A stretch of 64,000 bases of DNA from Rhizobium leguminosarum (lineage in GTDB: Bacteria; Pseudomonadota; Alphaproteobacteria; Rhizobiales; Rhizobiaceae): positions 61,020 to 125,019 of the forward strand of contig NZ_LWBS01000097.1 of assembly GCF_001652265.1 (NCBI RefSeq), given 5' to 3'. The position numbers were made by a program, and so were the translations under genes. Below the pieces are notes generated by a model. The model made no database searches, was not told where the DNA came from, and worked only from the letters and a program-made list of their open reading frames with translations. Shown here one piece after another: positions 1-9,559 of this stretch (positions are counted from its first letter, which is position 1; each line of letters starts with the position of its first letter).

Positions 1-2
1 AC

Positions 3-110
3 CGGGTCGTGCGCCGCGCCACCGTTGACGGCGACGTCCCCGTCAGCGTCGACGGCCGCCGCAGCATAACCCACGTCAAGGCCGCCAAACCGAAAGCAAA
101 GGCCGCGTGA
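3..110 (+). CDS. C-terminal end of an unidentified protein (partial)
   Basis: An open frame runs in from the left edge of the window and stops at a TGA after 35 codons. The tail is basic and Ala/Lys-rich (ends KPKAKAA), as in many small DNA- or nucleotide-binding proteins, but nothing in it identifies a family. It is called only because its codon use is GC3-rich like that of the neighbours. It could be a chance frame. Confidence 0.35.
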   Translation, partial: RVVRRATVDGDVPVSVDGRRSITHVKAAKPKAKAA

Positions 111-310
111 GCGCGGCCGGACAGGGGGCGACCATGAAGCTTCATATCGCGCGGTGCTTGCCGCGCTTGCGCCACCGACAGTCATCCAGGCATCGCGAAC
201 AGCCTGACGGCACCCCATTCGCGACCCGCTGCATGGCCCAGCGCGGCGATGCAGCATTGGTCAGCTGTTGCCATCCATTCACAGGTTGGGACAATAACTC
301 TCACACGTCG

Positions 311-678
311 TCACAGGCTTTGACGACGTGCTGCGCTTTTAGCCACATCACCAATCCAGCTGTTGAGCAACGACGCTGCCGCATGGCTTTGCACGACGAA
401 CTGAGGCACCAGATCGATATCAGGAAGGCTGCGCAGGCCGAGCGGTCCCATTGCGAACAGCCCATGTAACGCGCTCGCCTTGGCCCGCCCGCATTTATCT
501 ACGACGATACCGATCCGAGTTCGTCACGCGTTACAAGCCCGGCAACGATAAGCGAACGGACAAGCGGGCTATCGGTCCCGGACTGTCGGAAGCGGCAGTC
601 TATCGTCAGATCCGCGGGAAGGACCTCGAGCCCGGCCGGGGCCGAAAACAGCACGCCGTTCGTGGCGATGCAATTCAC
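311..678 (-). pseudogene. Relic of an FAD/NAD(P)-binding oxidoreductase (C-terminal part, frameshifted)
   Basis: Read on the minus strand, one frame gives a peptide containing SPLVRSLIVAGLVTRDELG and stops. A frame shifted by one base near position 513 continues directly with IGIVVDK and then HGLFAMGPLGLRSLPDIDLV before a TGA. Together they read as one continuous C-terminal domain. The pattern (SPL.RSL..GL, then LFA.GPL) resembles the C-terminus of FAD/NAD(P)-binding proteins of the YdhS/COG4529 type; that family assignment is from memory and tentative. The upstream (N-terminal) part is lost where the MFS gene now begins. A single-base deletion in the GG run at about 513 would explain the break. 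Confidence 0.45.
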
Positions 679-865
679 TTTTCCCTTCCTCAGGTGTTTG
701 CCACCATGGCTCGAAACGCATTATATGGCCGAAGCCTCCGGTGAGCTCGAGTGCCGGCAATATCGGCAGCCGGCGTCGCAGACCCGACAGTCCGCCGGCT
801 GCCCATGCTAGATGATCATCGTGTCGAACAGCCGTGACCGCGATTGCCAACAGAGGCCGATCATC

Positions 866-2071
866 ATGACTAGCGTGCGCCTCCCGGGTAACGTTCTCGT
901 CGCTGTCATGATCGCCTGCGTCGCCACTTGTTACGGCTTCGGCCTCAGCCTGTTTCCCCAGATCATCCCCGACATGCGGAAAGATCTTGCCTTCGACTAT
1001 GCGTTCGTCGGCACTGTCACCGGCTTGGTCCAGTTTTCCACGGTGGCATTCGCCGTGCTCGCTACCTGGCTCGTCCATCGCATCGGTGCCGCACGGACGG
1101 TGGTGGCGTCCGTGTCGCTCTGTGGGCTTTGCCTGTCGGGCATCCCCATCATCGACAATCTCTATGTTGTTGCCGGCCTGCTGATGGTCGCCGGCGCGAC
1201 GGGCGCATCGACCTTCGTGCCGATGATTAACCTCGCCTCGCGGGTGGTGAGAGCAGAACAACGCGGCTTTGCCATGAGCCTGATCTCCAGCGCCCCGGCC
1301 TTTGGCGTCCTCATCAATAGCGCACTCGTGGCGGCATACGCCGGAAGCGGTCACTGGCAGATGGTCTGGTATCTCACAGGCGCGGCCACGATCACACTGG
1401 CCATTGTCACCCACATCCTCTTCGGGCGGGCCGGCCTCTTCGACAGCGGGGCAAGTCACGAAACGCTCGCGTCAACTGCCGGCGCTTCAGCAAGCCTGCG
1501 CTCCATCATGCCATGGGTGGTGCTGATCTTCGCGCTCGGCTTCATCAACGGCCTGATGCCCTATCCCTATCTCACCTACCTGTCGCCGTTCCTGCGCGAG
1601 GAACTCGGCTATTCCGTCGGCTTTGCCTCGTGGCTCTGGGCAACGATCGGGGTGGTGGGGATCAGCGCAGGCTTCGCCATTGGCACAATATCGTCGCGCC
1701 TCGGATCGCGCTATGCCATGCTCGCCTGTTACTCAAGCTTCCTCGCCGCCGGCGCCCTCGTCGTCCTCGATCCCTCGATGCAACTCTCGATCCTGTCAGG
1801 CATCTTCTTCTCGCTGGGCTTTTATCCGATCTATGGCCTGCTGCCGGCCTACGTCTCACATCGCGCCACGCCACGCCTTGCGGTGACTGTCTTAGGCATC
1901 TGCACCGTGTTCCAAGGCATCGGCGGCACTACAGGGAACTTCTTTGGCGGCGTGATCAAGACATCGACGGAGAGTTTCAGCGGCATCTATCTTGCCGTTG
2001 CAGTTACGGCCGCCGTCGCGGCGGCGATGACGATTTTGCTGCCGAAGGATCAAAGGGTGCAGGCCGAGTAA
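866..2071 (+). CDS. Major facilitator superfamily transporter
   Basis: The 401-residue protein has about twelve hydrophobic segments in two halves separated by a hydrophilic stretch near residues 200-215, the usual MFS layout. A conserved-style loop (VHRIGAARTVV) follows the second segment. The substrate cannot be read from the sequence. The start at 866 was preferred over an ATG at 812 because an AGAGG ribosome-binding site lies about nine bases ahead of it, and the extra 18 residues are polar and unlike a transporter N-terminus. It converges on the adenine deaminase gene and has no co-directional neighbour, so it is probably a single-gene unit. Confidence 0.85.
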   Translation: MTSVRLPGNVLVAVMIACVATCYGFGLSLFPQIIPDMRKDLAFDYAFVGTVTGLVQFSTVAFAVLATWLVHRIGAARTVVASVSLCGLCLSGIPIIDNLYVVAGLLMVAGATGASTFVPMINLASRVVRAEQRGFAMSLISSAPAFGVLINSALVAAYAGSGHWQMVWYLTGAATITLAIVTHILFGRAGLFDSGASHETLASTAGASASLRSIMPWVVLIFALGFINGLMPYPYLTYLSPFLREELGYSVGFASWLWATIGVVGISAGFAIGTISSRLGSRYAMLACYSSFLAAGALVVLDPSMQLSILSGIFFSLGFYPIYGLLPAYVSHRATPRLAVTVLGICTVFQGIGGTTGNFFGGVIKTSTESFSGIYLAVAVTAAVAAAMTILLPKDQRVQAE

Positions 2072-2151
2072 CGTCTGCCGATGCTGCCTTTGGCGCAAAC
2101 GCTATTATATGTGAGCATCCTCGCCGAACGCGCCTGCTGTTTTTTTGCCGA

Positions 2152-3954
2152 TCAGGCCTTTTCGAAGAGTGGCGAGATGACCATTTCCGGCACCAGCACC
2201 AGGCCCTTGTCCGTTATCCGGATTTCCGGGATGACCGACAGCGGGATGAGATTGAAGCCCATATAGGCGATGGTGCAGCCTGCCTTTTCCCATTCGAGCT
2301 TCAAGGCCCTTACCTCGTCGGCGACCTGGTGCACGCGCTTGTCGGACAAAAGCCCGGCGATCGGCAGTGGCACCATCGCCGTCACCTTGCCGTCCATGAC
2401 GACACAGACGCCGCCCTGCTTTTCTTCGATCGCGTCGAGCGCCACCTGCATGTCCGCTGCATTGGTGCCGGCGACGATGATGTTGTGGCTGTCGTGGCCG
2501 ACCGAGGATGCGACAGCGCCTTGTCTGAGGCCGAAGCCGTTGAGCAGCCCGTGGGCGACATTGCCGGCAGACTTGCCGTGACGCTCCACCACCGTCACGA
2601 AGCAGAGGTCGTGCTTGTCGAAATGCGCCTGCCAGTCATTGGCCGGCTCCAGCGTGACGGTGACATGGCCGAGGGTGATGCCAGGCAGCTCCGTCTTGAT
2701 CGTATGAGCGACGACCGTCTCCGTCGGTAGGTCCGGTGTCAGTTTGAGGTTCTTTGGCAGCTTGACCGTGTGGTAGGCGGCATCCGGATAGCGGTACGGT
2801 TTCGACAGGGCTTCCTCGAGGATCGGTGTGATCTTCTTGCCGTCGACGACGAGTTCGCCACCATACCAGGTGCTGACCGGCGTAAGGTCGTCGCTGAGAA
2901 GCACCAGGTCGGCGCGGCGTCCGCCGCCCAGACCGCCGATTTCGCCTTCCATGCCGAACCGCGTTGCGCCGTGCAGCGAACCCATCGCCCAGGCCTGTTC
3001 CGGCCTCATGCCGTATGTCACGGCTTCGCGAGTCACCCAGTCCAGGCCGAAGGCGAGCAGATCTTCCGCATCACGGTCGTCGGTGCAGACGGCAACGCGC
3101 TTGTGGGAAGCGCCGAGCTCGGTGATCGTCTTGATCGCCTGCGGCAGCGAATGCCAGGGAGTCGTCGGCGGGCCGCCGCGCAGGAAGATCCACACGCCGG
3201 CTTCCAGCAGGTCGTCGGCAATGTCGCGGTCGATGGCTTCATGCGTGTCGGTAACGCCGGATGCGGCATAGGCGGCAACAAACTCTCGTCCGTAGACATG
3301 GCCCGACACCGGCCTGCCGCGCTCGAGTGCTGCAGCCAGGATCGCATGGCTGCGCTCGTCGCCCATCGCAACGGGGACGAAATCCATCTTCTCACCGAGA
3401 GCCACGGCTTCCGGCCATTTGTCGAACAGTGCGGCGATCTTGTCCGGCGTCAGGTCGCCGCCGGCTGTTTCGAGATCCGGCGTCGTCGCCGGCACGGTGC
3501 TCGGCACGGTCAGGAAGATCGACAATGGCGCCTGCCGTGCATCCTCGAGCATGGCCTCGACTCCGGCGACGTCCATCACGTTGCCGATCTCGTGGCTGTC
3601 GCAAAAGATCGTCGTCGTGCCGTTGAGGAGCGCCGCTTCGGCATAGGCGCAGGCCGTCACCATCGAGGATTCGATATGGATATGCGGATCGACCAGACCG
3701 GGCGCGATGATGCCGCCCTTGGCGTCGTACAGCTTAGCGCTTGCGCCCCTGTAGCTGCCGGCCGGCTTCACGGCCGCAATGCGGCCCCCCGAAATCCAGA
3801 CTTCCCGTCCGTCGAGAAAGCGCTCCGAATAGGTGGACAAGACGCGTGCGCCCTGGATGACCAGGTCGGGTTCCCGACGAGCGGAGGCGACATCCGCAAG
3901 ACGGCGGGTCATGGTCGAGAGCGGCTGAACGGAGAAGCGGGTAAGCGTGCTCAT
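2152..3954 (-). CDS. ade: Adenine deaminase
   Basis: This 600-residue amidohydrolase matches the AdeC/Ade family in length and order of motifs. After an N-terminal beta-sandwich part it has the metal-binding motif [13 protein letters not shown] near residue 90, then [10 protein letters not shown], the GHVYGREF histidine region and a [10 protein letters not shown] aspartate motif. The C-terminal half carries the characteristic adenine deaminase extension with SVGHDSHNI. The enzyme converts adenine to hypoxanthine and ammonia in the cytoplasm (purine salvage or nitrogen supply). The start was placed at 3954 because a GAGG site lies five bases upstream; an upstream ATG would add 37 residues without family resemblance. 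It is a single gene, convergent with the MFS gene. Confidence 0.93.
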   Translation of the reverse strand: MSTLTRFSVQPLSTMTRRLADVASARREPDLVIQGARVLSTYSERFLDGREVWISGGRIAAVKPAGSYRGASAKLYDAKGGIIAPGLVDPHIHIESSMVTACAYAEAALLNGTTTIFCDSHEIGNVMDVAGVEAMLEDARQAPLSIFLTVPSTVPATTPDLETAGGDLTPDKIAALFDKWPEAVALGEKMDFVPVAMGDERSHAILAAALERGRPVSGHVYGREFVAAYAASGVTDTHEAIDRDIADDLLEAGVWIFLRGGPPTTPWHSLPQAIKTITELGASHKRVAVCTDDRDAEDLLAFGLDWVTREAVTYGMRPEQAWAMGSLHGATRFGMEGEIGGLGGGRRADLVLLSDDLTPVSTWYGGELVVDGKKITPILEEALSKPYRYPDAAYHTVKLPKNLKLTPDLPTETVVAHTIKTELPGITLGHVTVTLEPANDWQAHFDKHDLCFVTVVERHGKSAGNVAHGLLNGFGLRQGAVASSVGHDSHNIIVAGTNAADMQVALDAIEEKQGGVCVVMDGKVTAMVPLPIAGLLSDKRVHQVADEVRALKLEWEKAGCTIAYMGFNLIPLSVIPEIRITDKGLVLVPEMVISPLFEKA

Positions 3955-4169
3955 GAAAACCTCATTTCCAGGGCGGGGAGAACAGGCAAGATTGTAAGGA
4001 ACGCCGTCGAGGGAAGGAAGCACCAATAGTTCTTGTCTCTGGCGTAGGCCTACCGAACGGGGCAACAGGCAGGGATGCTCTACCGCTCAGGGCACCCTGA
4101 CCGACATCGTTCATTCCGGCTTCGAGAAATCTTGTCTTGAACGTCATCCGGTTTCCCTCACGGCTTCGT

Positions 4170-5375
4170 CTAGCCGGCGGAAAAGCACCTGTCGGCAATA
4201 TCCCGGCCGATCGGAATCGACGACGTGGCCGCTGGCGACGGCGCATTGCAGACGTGCAGCATGCGACCCGTCCTTAGGAACAGGAAATCATGCTCCAGGC
4301 GCCCGTCCCGCATCACGGCCTGGGCCCGGATGCCCGCTTCCATCGGCTGGAGGTCTTCGAGTGTCAGCGATGGGCAGTACTTGCGGCACGCTTCCAGATA
4401 GTTTTTCCGCCACAGCGAGTCCCTGAATTCGTTCACGGCGCCCCCTGCGTTCTTCCAGAGAAGCCGCCATAGGCCCGGAAACGAGAGACACTCGCTGAGA
4501 TCCCGGACGTTTATGCTGAATTTCGGATACCCCTCGCGCGCCATTCCCAGAACCGCATTGGGTCCGACGGTAAGGCTGCCGTCGATCATCTTGGTGACAT
4601 GAATGCCAAGGAACGGAAGCGACGGATCGGGCACCGGATAGATCAGGTGCCTGACCAGTCCATTCCGCGACGGTGGCAGACGGAAATATTCGCCCCTGAA
4701 GGGTATGATCTGATGATCGATCTTGAGGCCCGCAAGTTTGGCGATGCGGTCGGACTGCAGGCCGGCGCAGGCGATCAGCTGTCTGGCCAGCCATTGGCGC
4801 TCACCCGCTGAAATCTCCACGAGATCCGAGGTTTCGCGGATCGCGGAAACCTGCGTATTCAATTCGATTTCCACGCCCTGAGCGGCCAGATGAGCGCCCA
4901 TGGCGACGCACACAGCCTTGTAGTCGACGATACCCGTCGCCCGAACGAAAATTGCCGCGATACCTTCGACCATGGGCTCCCGCTGTTTCAGCCTATTCCG
5001 ATCGAGCCATTCGATATCGATGCTGTTGATCTTTGCCCGTTCGGCCAGGTCCTTCAGGCGACGGTGTTCGAGCTCGTTGGTGGCAACCACCAGTTTTCCG
5101 CATTGTTCATAGGGTACAGCCTTCTCCCTACAGAACGCCTTGATGGCATCGGCCCCCTCGCGACAAAGGCGCGCTTTCAAGCTGCCTGGCGCATAATAGA
5201 TTCCCGCGTGGATGACGCCGCTGTTGTGCCCTGTCTGGTGGACGGCCAAGCCAGGCTCCTTTTCAAGGAGAACGACACTTGCGCCGGGGCGCTTTTCCAG
5301 AACGGCCATGGCGGTGGCAAGACCAACTATGCCGCCGCCTATGATGCAGACGTCGTGAATCATTGCGACACTCAT
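4170..5375 (-). CDS. lhgO: L-2-hydroxyglutarate oxidase (FAD-dependent)
   Basis: The 401-residue protein starts with an FAD-binding dinucleotide fold (IIGGGIVGLATA, residues 11-22) and carries the LhgO/YgaF signature HQTGHNSGVIHAGIYY around residue 50. Later hallmarks are IPFRGEYF, HLIYPVPDP and LPFLGIHVT. The family oxidises L-2-hydroxyglutarate to 2-oxoglutarate, passing electrons to the quinone pool, as metabolite repair or in glutarate and lysine breakdown. No glutarate genes (CsiD, GabD) are beside it, so the repair role is as likely. The start is uncertain between 5375 and an ATG 12 bases downstream. A 215-base gap without recognisable content separates it from the adenine deaminase gene. 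Confidence 0.92.
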   Translation of the reverse strand: MSVAMIHDVCIIGGGIVGLATAMAVLEKRPGASVVLLEKEPGLAVHQTGHNSGVIHAGIYYAPGSLKARLCREGADAIKAFCREKAVPYEQCGKLVVATNELEHRRLKDLAERAKINSIDIEWLDRNRLKQREPMVEGIAAIFVRATGIVDYKAVCVAMGAHLAAQGVEIELNTQVSAIRETSDLVEISAGERQWLARQLIACAGLQSDRIAKLAGLKIDHQIIPFRGEYFRLPPSRNGLVRHLIYPVPDPSLPFLGIHVTKMIDGSLTVGPNAVLGMAREGYPKFSINVRDLSECLSFPGLWRLLWKNAGGAVNEFRDSLWRKNYLEACRKYCPSLTLEDLQPMEAGIRAQAVMRDGRLEHDFLFLRTGRMLHVCNAPSPAATSSIPIGRDIADRCFSAG

Positions 5376-5563
5376 TCCCGATCGATCGAAGTTAACGCTG
5401 AGCGAAAGCTTGGCGCGTTCGGCGATTCGTTGTTAGTTCGAGCCGCTGAAAGCCGGGCAAATCCGACTTCACGAACATGTGGGCGACCGCAGCTATGGGA
5501 CGCGAAATATCTGCCTTGAACCTCACTCGGGATCGCGTTCGGGGCGAACTGATCTATCACGTC

Positions 5564-7000
5564 CTACGGTTCGCGTATTGCGTTGTCGAGGCCACGCAGC
5601 AGCGGATATAGGAAATAGGAGATCACCGTACGGTTGCCGACCTTGATTTCCGTGGTCACAGTCATGCCGGGAAGCAGCCGCACCGGCACATCTGTGGCAT
5701 TCAGCCGGGTGTCGGCAAGCAGGATCCGCGCCTTGAAGAAGGGAGCGGCCGGCTGGTTGGTGGGGGCCTCCTGCTGGCCCGTGAGGAAGGTGTCCTGGCT
5801 GATGGTCCTCACCTCGCCTGTCGCGGTTCCGTATTTCTGGAACGGATAGGCATCGAGCTTGATACGGGCTTCCTTGCCGACAGCGACCCGGCCGATATCG
5901 CGTGTGTTGATCGAGACTTCCGCTTCCAGCGGCACGTTAATGGGCACGAGCGTGACCACCGGCTCCGCCTCCCGCACCACCGAACCGACCGAGCGCTGCG
6001 CCAGGTCGAGCACGACGGAATCGGCCGGCGCCGTCAGCGCGACCAAGTTGCGGCGCAGTGCCATCTTCTTCAGTTCCTCGTCCGCCATGTCACGCTGGCC
6101 GCGCAGCTCGACCAGTTGCTCCATCGCCGCCCGGCGGAAATCCTCGATGAAGGCCTGCCGGTCGGCCGTCAGCTTGGCATAGGCGTGCGCGGCCTCGTCG
6201 GCCCGGCCGCGAACGGCCGTCAGATCGGACTCGACGTCAAGGCGGGCGGCGCGCGAGCCGAGCAGCGTGATCAGCGAGCCGCTCTGCTTGTTATAGAGCC
6301 GCTCGCGCGCTGCCTCGATCTGCGAGAGCCCATCACGCCTGTCGTCGAGCACGGCCTCCTGGTTCTTACTCGCCAGAAGGGCCGCCGACTGTCCGGCCAT
6401 CTGCTGCTCGAAATTCTGTAGCTGCGCCGTGTAGAAAGCCTGTCGCTGGCCGAAGAGCTGCGCCTGCAGTATCTGGTCGGGCGTATCTCCCGCCATCTTC
6501 GTGTAGTCGTCGCCGGCAAGCTCGGCCTCGATGCGCCGCACCTGGGCGTCGAGCGCGGAGAACTTCGCCTGCTGCTGGTCGACATCAGCCTGGCTGAAAG
6601 TGGCGTCGAGGGTCGCGAGCGTTTGGCCGGCATGCACCACTTCGCCGGCCTTCACCTCGATCGTGCGGATGATCGAGGTTTCGAGCGGCTGGACGACGAT
6701 GGTCGGCTGGGTGGTGACGAGCTTGCCGGGCGCGATCACCACCTCGTCGATTGACGAGACCGAGGCCCAGATGATCGCCGCAGCAATCAGCGCCGTCACG
6801 CAATAGAGCGTCATGCGCGCCACTCTGGGCGGAGCGCGTTCCTCGAGCTCGACGGCATCGGATTGGAATTCCGCAATTGCCGGCGGCAGCGGCAGGCGGG
6901 CGGTCAGTTCCCTTCCCTTGTGTGAGGGCGCCTTGTCTGAAGGGCCTTTGCCCGAAGGGACCGGCAGGTTCTCGCTGGGTTTTCTGGTGTGCGCATTCAT
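5564..7000 (-). CDS. Type I secretion periplasmic adaptor (HlyD family)
   Basis: This is a 478-residue membrane fusion protein. A polar N-terminal tail of about 65 residues is followed by one membrane segment (TLYCVTALIAAAIIWASV), a lipoyl/barrel-sandwich half-motif (APGKL ... VQPLETSIIRTIEVKAGEVV), a long coiled-coil region (about residues 120-320) and the second half-motif before a C-terminal beta-barrel. The protein ends in the HlyD-type segment PLLRGLDNAIREP. It would bridge the inner-membrane ABC transporter to a TolC-type outer-membrane channel, which is not in this window. Its ATG overlaps the stop of the ABC transporter gene (ATGA), so the two are translationally coupled. Confidence 0.93.
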   Translation of the reverse strand: MNAHTRKPSENLPVPSGKGPSDKAPSHKGRELTARLPLPPAIAEFQSDAVELEERAPPRVARMTLYCVTALIAAAIIWASVSSIDEVVIAPGKLVTTQPTIVVQPLETSIIRTIEVKAGEVVHAGQTLATLDATFSQADVDQQQAKFSALDAQVRRIEAELAGDDYTKMAGDTPDQILQAQLFGQRQAFYTAQLQNFEQQMAGQSAALLASKNQEAVLDDRRDGLSQIEAARERLYNKQSGSLITLLGSRAARLDVESDLTAVRGRADEAAHAYAKLTADRQAFIEDFRRAAMEQLVELRGQRDMADEELKKMALRRNLVALTAPADSVVLDLAQRSVGSVVREAEPVVTLVPINVPLEAEVSINTRDIGRVAVGKEARIKLDAYPFQKYGTATGEVRTISQDTFLTGQQEAPTNQPAAPFFKARILLADTRLNATDVPVRLLPGMTVTTEIKVGNRTVISYFLYPLLRGLDNAIREP

Positions 7001-9141
7001 GCGACCTGCCTCATCTGCTGGGCCCACAGGTGGCGATAGGTCATGCAGCGCGATACAAGCTGATCGTGCCGGCCGATATCGGCGACCTTGCCACGCTCGA
7101 TAACGAGAATGGCATCGGCATCGACGAGCGTCGAAAGCCGGTGCGAGACGATGATGACGGTGCGGCCGGCGGCGATGCGGCTCAGATTGTCTCGGATGAT
7201 CGCCTCACTGTCGGGGTCGAGCGCGCTCGTTGCCTCGTCGAAGATCAACAGCTTCGGATCGGTAATAAGCGCGCGGGCAATGGCAAGCCGCTGCTTCTGG
7301 CCGCCTGACAGGTTGGAGGCGTTTTCCTCCAGCATCGTGTCAAAGCCGCGCGGCAGGCGCTCGATGAACTCCTCGGCGCCGGCGATGCGGGCGACTTCCA
7401 TGATCTCCTCGATGCTGGCATCGGGCTTGGCGGCGGCAATATTTTCGCGCACCGAGCCGCGAAACAGGAAACTATCCTGCAGCACGACGCCGATGCTCGT
7501 TCTCAGATGCACGAGGTCGATCTCGCGGCTGTCATAGCCATCCATGCGCACGAGGCCTTCCTGGCTCTGATAGAGCCCCTGGATGAGCCTGGTGATCGTC
7601 GTCTTGCCCGAGCCGCTCTTGCCAACCACGCCGAAGAGGCAGCCGGCCGGGATGGCGAAGGAGACATTGTCGAGCGCCGGTGCGCTATCCGGGCCGTAGC
7701 GGAAGCTGACCCTGTCGAATTCGATACGGCCCTGCAAATGCGGCCGAACACCTCGCCCGCGGCCCGCCTGCTCCGGCCGCTGGTTCATGATCTCGCCGAG
7801 CATGCGTACCGAGAGCGCGACTTCCTGATATTCGTGCACCATGGTGACGATCTGCACCAGTGGTCCCGAGACTCGGCCGGCGAGCATGTTGAAGGCGACC
7901 AGCGCGCCGATCGTCATCGCGCCGCTGAACACATCGAGCGCGCCGAGACCGATGATCGCGACGCTCATCAGCTTCTCCAGCAGTCCGGTCATCGCCTGGG
8001 CGATGGTCGAGATCTTGTCGACCCGGAAACGCACGGAGATCGACTGGGCCGAATAATCGTCCCACACCTTGCGCTGGCGCGGCTCCAGCGCCAGCGATTT
8101 GACGGTGCGCATGCCGTGCACGGTTTCCACCAGCAGTGCCTGTCGGTCGCCTTCGGCCTGGTAGAGCGCCTGCAACCGGCGCTGGAACGGCCCGACGAGC
8201 ATCATCACCACGAGCCCGACGAGGGCGGCAAAGCCGAGCACGACAAGCGTCAGCTTGACGCTGTAGAGAAGCAGGATCGGCACGAAGACCAGGAGCGAAA
8301 CGCCGTCCAACAGTGTTAGAAACAGCCGACCGGTCAGGAATTCGCGGATGCGCCCCGTCTGCTGCATATGCTTGACGAGAACGCCGGCCGAGGCCTGCTC
8401 GAAGAGCGCGATCGGCAGGTTGAGCAGATGGCCGAAGGTGCGGGTCGCGACTCGGATGTCGATCCTGTTCGTCGCATAGAGCAGCAGATAGCGGCGCAGG
8501 AAGGTAAAGGTCGCGTCGAAGACGAGCGCGATCGCAATGCCCACTGTCAGCACCGTCAGCGTCGCATAGCTCTGATGCACCAGCACCTTGTCGATGACGA
8601 GCTGAAAGAAGATCGGCGTCGTCAGCCCCAGCCCGTAAAGCACGAAGGCGGCGAGCGCGACATCGCGGAAGAAGCTGCGCTGCTTGATGATCTCGGGGAC
8701 GAACCAGCGGAAGCCGAAGGGCCGGTCCTCATCGGACATGCGATAGTTGCGCTTCAGCAGGATCACCGATCCGAGCCACGCCTTGGCGAACTGCTCTTCG
8801 CTGAGCATCATCACTTCGGCGCGTGATGCCAGCGGGTCGAGAACGCGGATTCTCTCGTCCTCCCCGCTCCCGACAGCGCCGGCGATGACCACCCAATTGC
8901 CGTTCGTCAGCTCGGCGAGCACCGGGAATGCCTCGCCAAGTTGGAACAGGGATCGCCAGTCGAGCGTCAGATGCCTTGCCCTGAGGCCGGCATCCTTGGC
9001 CATGCGCAGCAGCTGCCGCAAGGCAACAGGATCGTTGCCGACGGCATAATCGTGCTGCAATCGTTCAGGAGCAAGGTCGACGCCGTGATGACGCGCGACC
9101 AGTGCAAGACAGTGCAGGTTGGTATGCAGAAAACCACTCAT
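6997..9141 (-). CDS. Type I secretion ABC transporter with inactive C39-like N-terminal domain
   Basis: The 714-residue protein has three parts. Residues 1-130 form a C39 peptidase-like domain in which the segment LHCLALVARHHG lacks the catalytic DCG cysteine motif, so it is probably a substrate-binding domain as in HlyB. A six-helix membrane domain follows (about 150-440), then a nucleotide-binding domain with Walker A GKSGSGKTT, signature LSGGQKQR, Walker B LLIFDEATSAL and the switch histidine in IIVSHRL. It powers one-step export of proteins with uncleaved C-terminal signals. It is downstream of the giant surface-protein gene, a CobW-type gene and a 102-codon gene on the same strand, which points to the giant proteins as substrates (inference). 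Confidence 0.93.
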   Translation of the reverse strand: MSGFLHTNLHCLALVARHHGVDLAPERLQHDYAVGNDPVALRQLLRMAKDAGLRARHLTLDWRSLFQLGEAFPVLAELTNGNWVVIAGAVGSGEDERIRVLDPLASRAEVMMLSEEQFAKAWLGSVILLKRNYRMSDEDRPFGFRWFVPEIIKQRSFFRDVALAAFVLYGLGLTTPIFFQLVIDKVLVHQSYATLTVLTVGIAIALVFDATFTFLRRYLLLYATNRIDIRVATRTFGHLLNLPIALFEQASAGVLVKHMQQTGRIREFLTGRLFLTLLDGVSLLVFVPILLLYSVKLTLVVLGFAALVGLVVMMLVGPFQRRLQALYQAEGDRQALLVETVHGMRTVKSLALEPRQRKVWDDYSAQSISVRFRVDKISTIAQAMTGLLEKLMSVAIIGLGALDVFSGAMTIGALVAFNMLAGRVSGPLVQIVTMVHEYQEVALSVRMLGEIMNQRPEQAGRGRGVRPHLQGRIEFDRVSFRYGPDSAPALDNVSFAIPAGCLFGVVGKSGSGKTTITRLIQGLYQSQEGLVRMDGYDSREIDLVHLRTSIGVVLQDSFLFRGSVRENIAAAKPDASIEEIMEVARIAGAEEFIERLPRGFDTMLEENASNLSGGQKQRLAIARALITDPKLLIFDEATSALDPDSEAIIRDNLSRIAAGRTVIIVSHRLSTLVDADAILVIERGKVADIGRHDQLVSRCMTYRHLWAQQMRQVA

Positions 9142-9183
9142 GGCCCACCCGAAACAGTACGAGACCGAGGCAATATTTGTTTA

Positions 9184-9492
9184 TCAGTTGAAGTTCGGCG
9201 AGGCGTTCGAAGGGCCGGCCTGCACCGACTGGATATCGGCAGCCGCCGCAGTTGACATATCGCCGACGCGACGGACCGCACCCGCCTCGACCAAACCGCC
9301 AAGCGCCTTCTGCATGAGATCGACCGCATTGGCGAAGGCATCGACCGGCATGATGATGCGCTGGCGGAAAACCGGCTTCGGATTGTTGTTGGCGTCACGA
9401 TCGGTGGCCGAGAGCGACATCAGGTCGATGCGCACGATCGTTCCCGTGATGGTGATTTCGCCGATGCCATCTGCATAAAGTTCGTTGCTCAT
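9184..9492 (-). CDS. Small conserved-looking protein upstream of the type I secretion genes
   Basis: The product has 102 residues and no signal peptide or membrane segment. A first half rich in beta-type sequence (EITITGTIVRIDLMSL ... VFRQRIIMPVDAF) leads into a helix (ANAVDLMQKALGGLVEAG), and a disordered Ala/Ser/Asn tail ends in NFN. The beta-then-helix pattern with a basic-then-MPVDAF turn faintly resembles DUF3467-type small proteins, but I cannot name the family. A strong GGAGGAGAG ribosome-binding site precedes the ATG. It lies 42 bases ahead of the ABC transporter gene and 67 bases after a CobW-type gene, so it is very likely in the same transcript. A role as secretion accessory or chaperone is a guess from position only. 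Confidence 0.75.
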   Translation of the reverse strand: MSNELYADGIGEITITGTIVRIDLMSLSATDRDANNNPKPVFRQRIIMPVDAFANAVDLMQKALGGLVEAGAVRRVGDMSTAAAADIQSVQAGPSNASPNFN

Positions 9493-9559
9493 TGTTCTCT
9501 CCTCCGGTTGATAATCAAAACGTCTTCATCTTAGGGCGCCCTACGTCCATTAGGATGCT

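Noticed and set aside
569..1459. Long minus-strand open frame (about 296 codons) under the MFS gene
   Set aside because: It is rich in His/Asp/Arg/Gly with no family motif and lies antisense to a clear transporter gene; it is a GC-rich antisense shadow.
2770..4029. Long plus-strand open frame opposite adenine deaminase
   Set aside because: Antisense to a convincing enzyme; composition is Arg/Gly/His-rich and without motifs.
7000..7027. Upstream start of the HlyD-family gene
   Set aside because: The ATG at 7000 makes the classic ATGA overlap with the transporter stop; the upstream start would overlap further without added family sequence.
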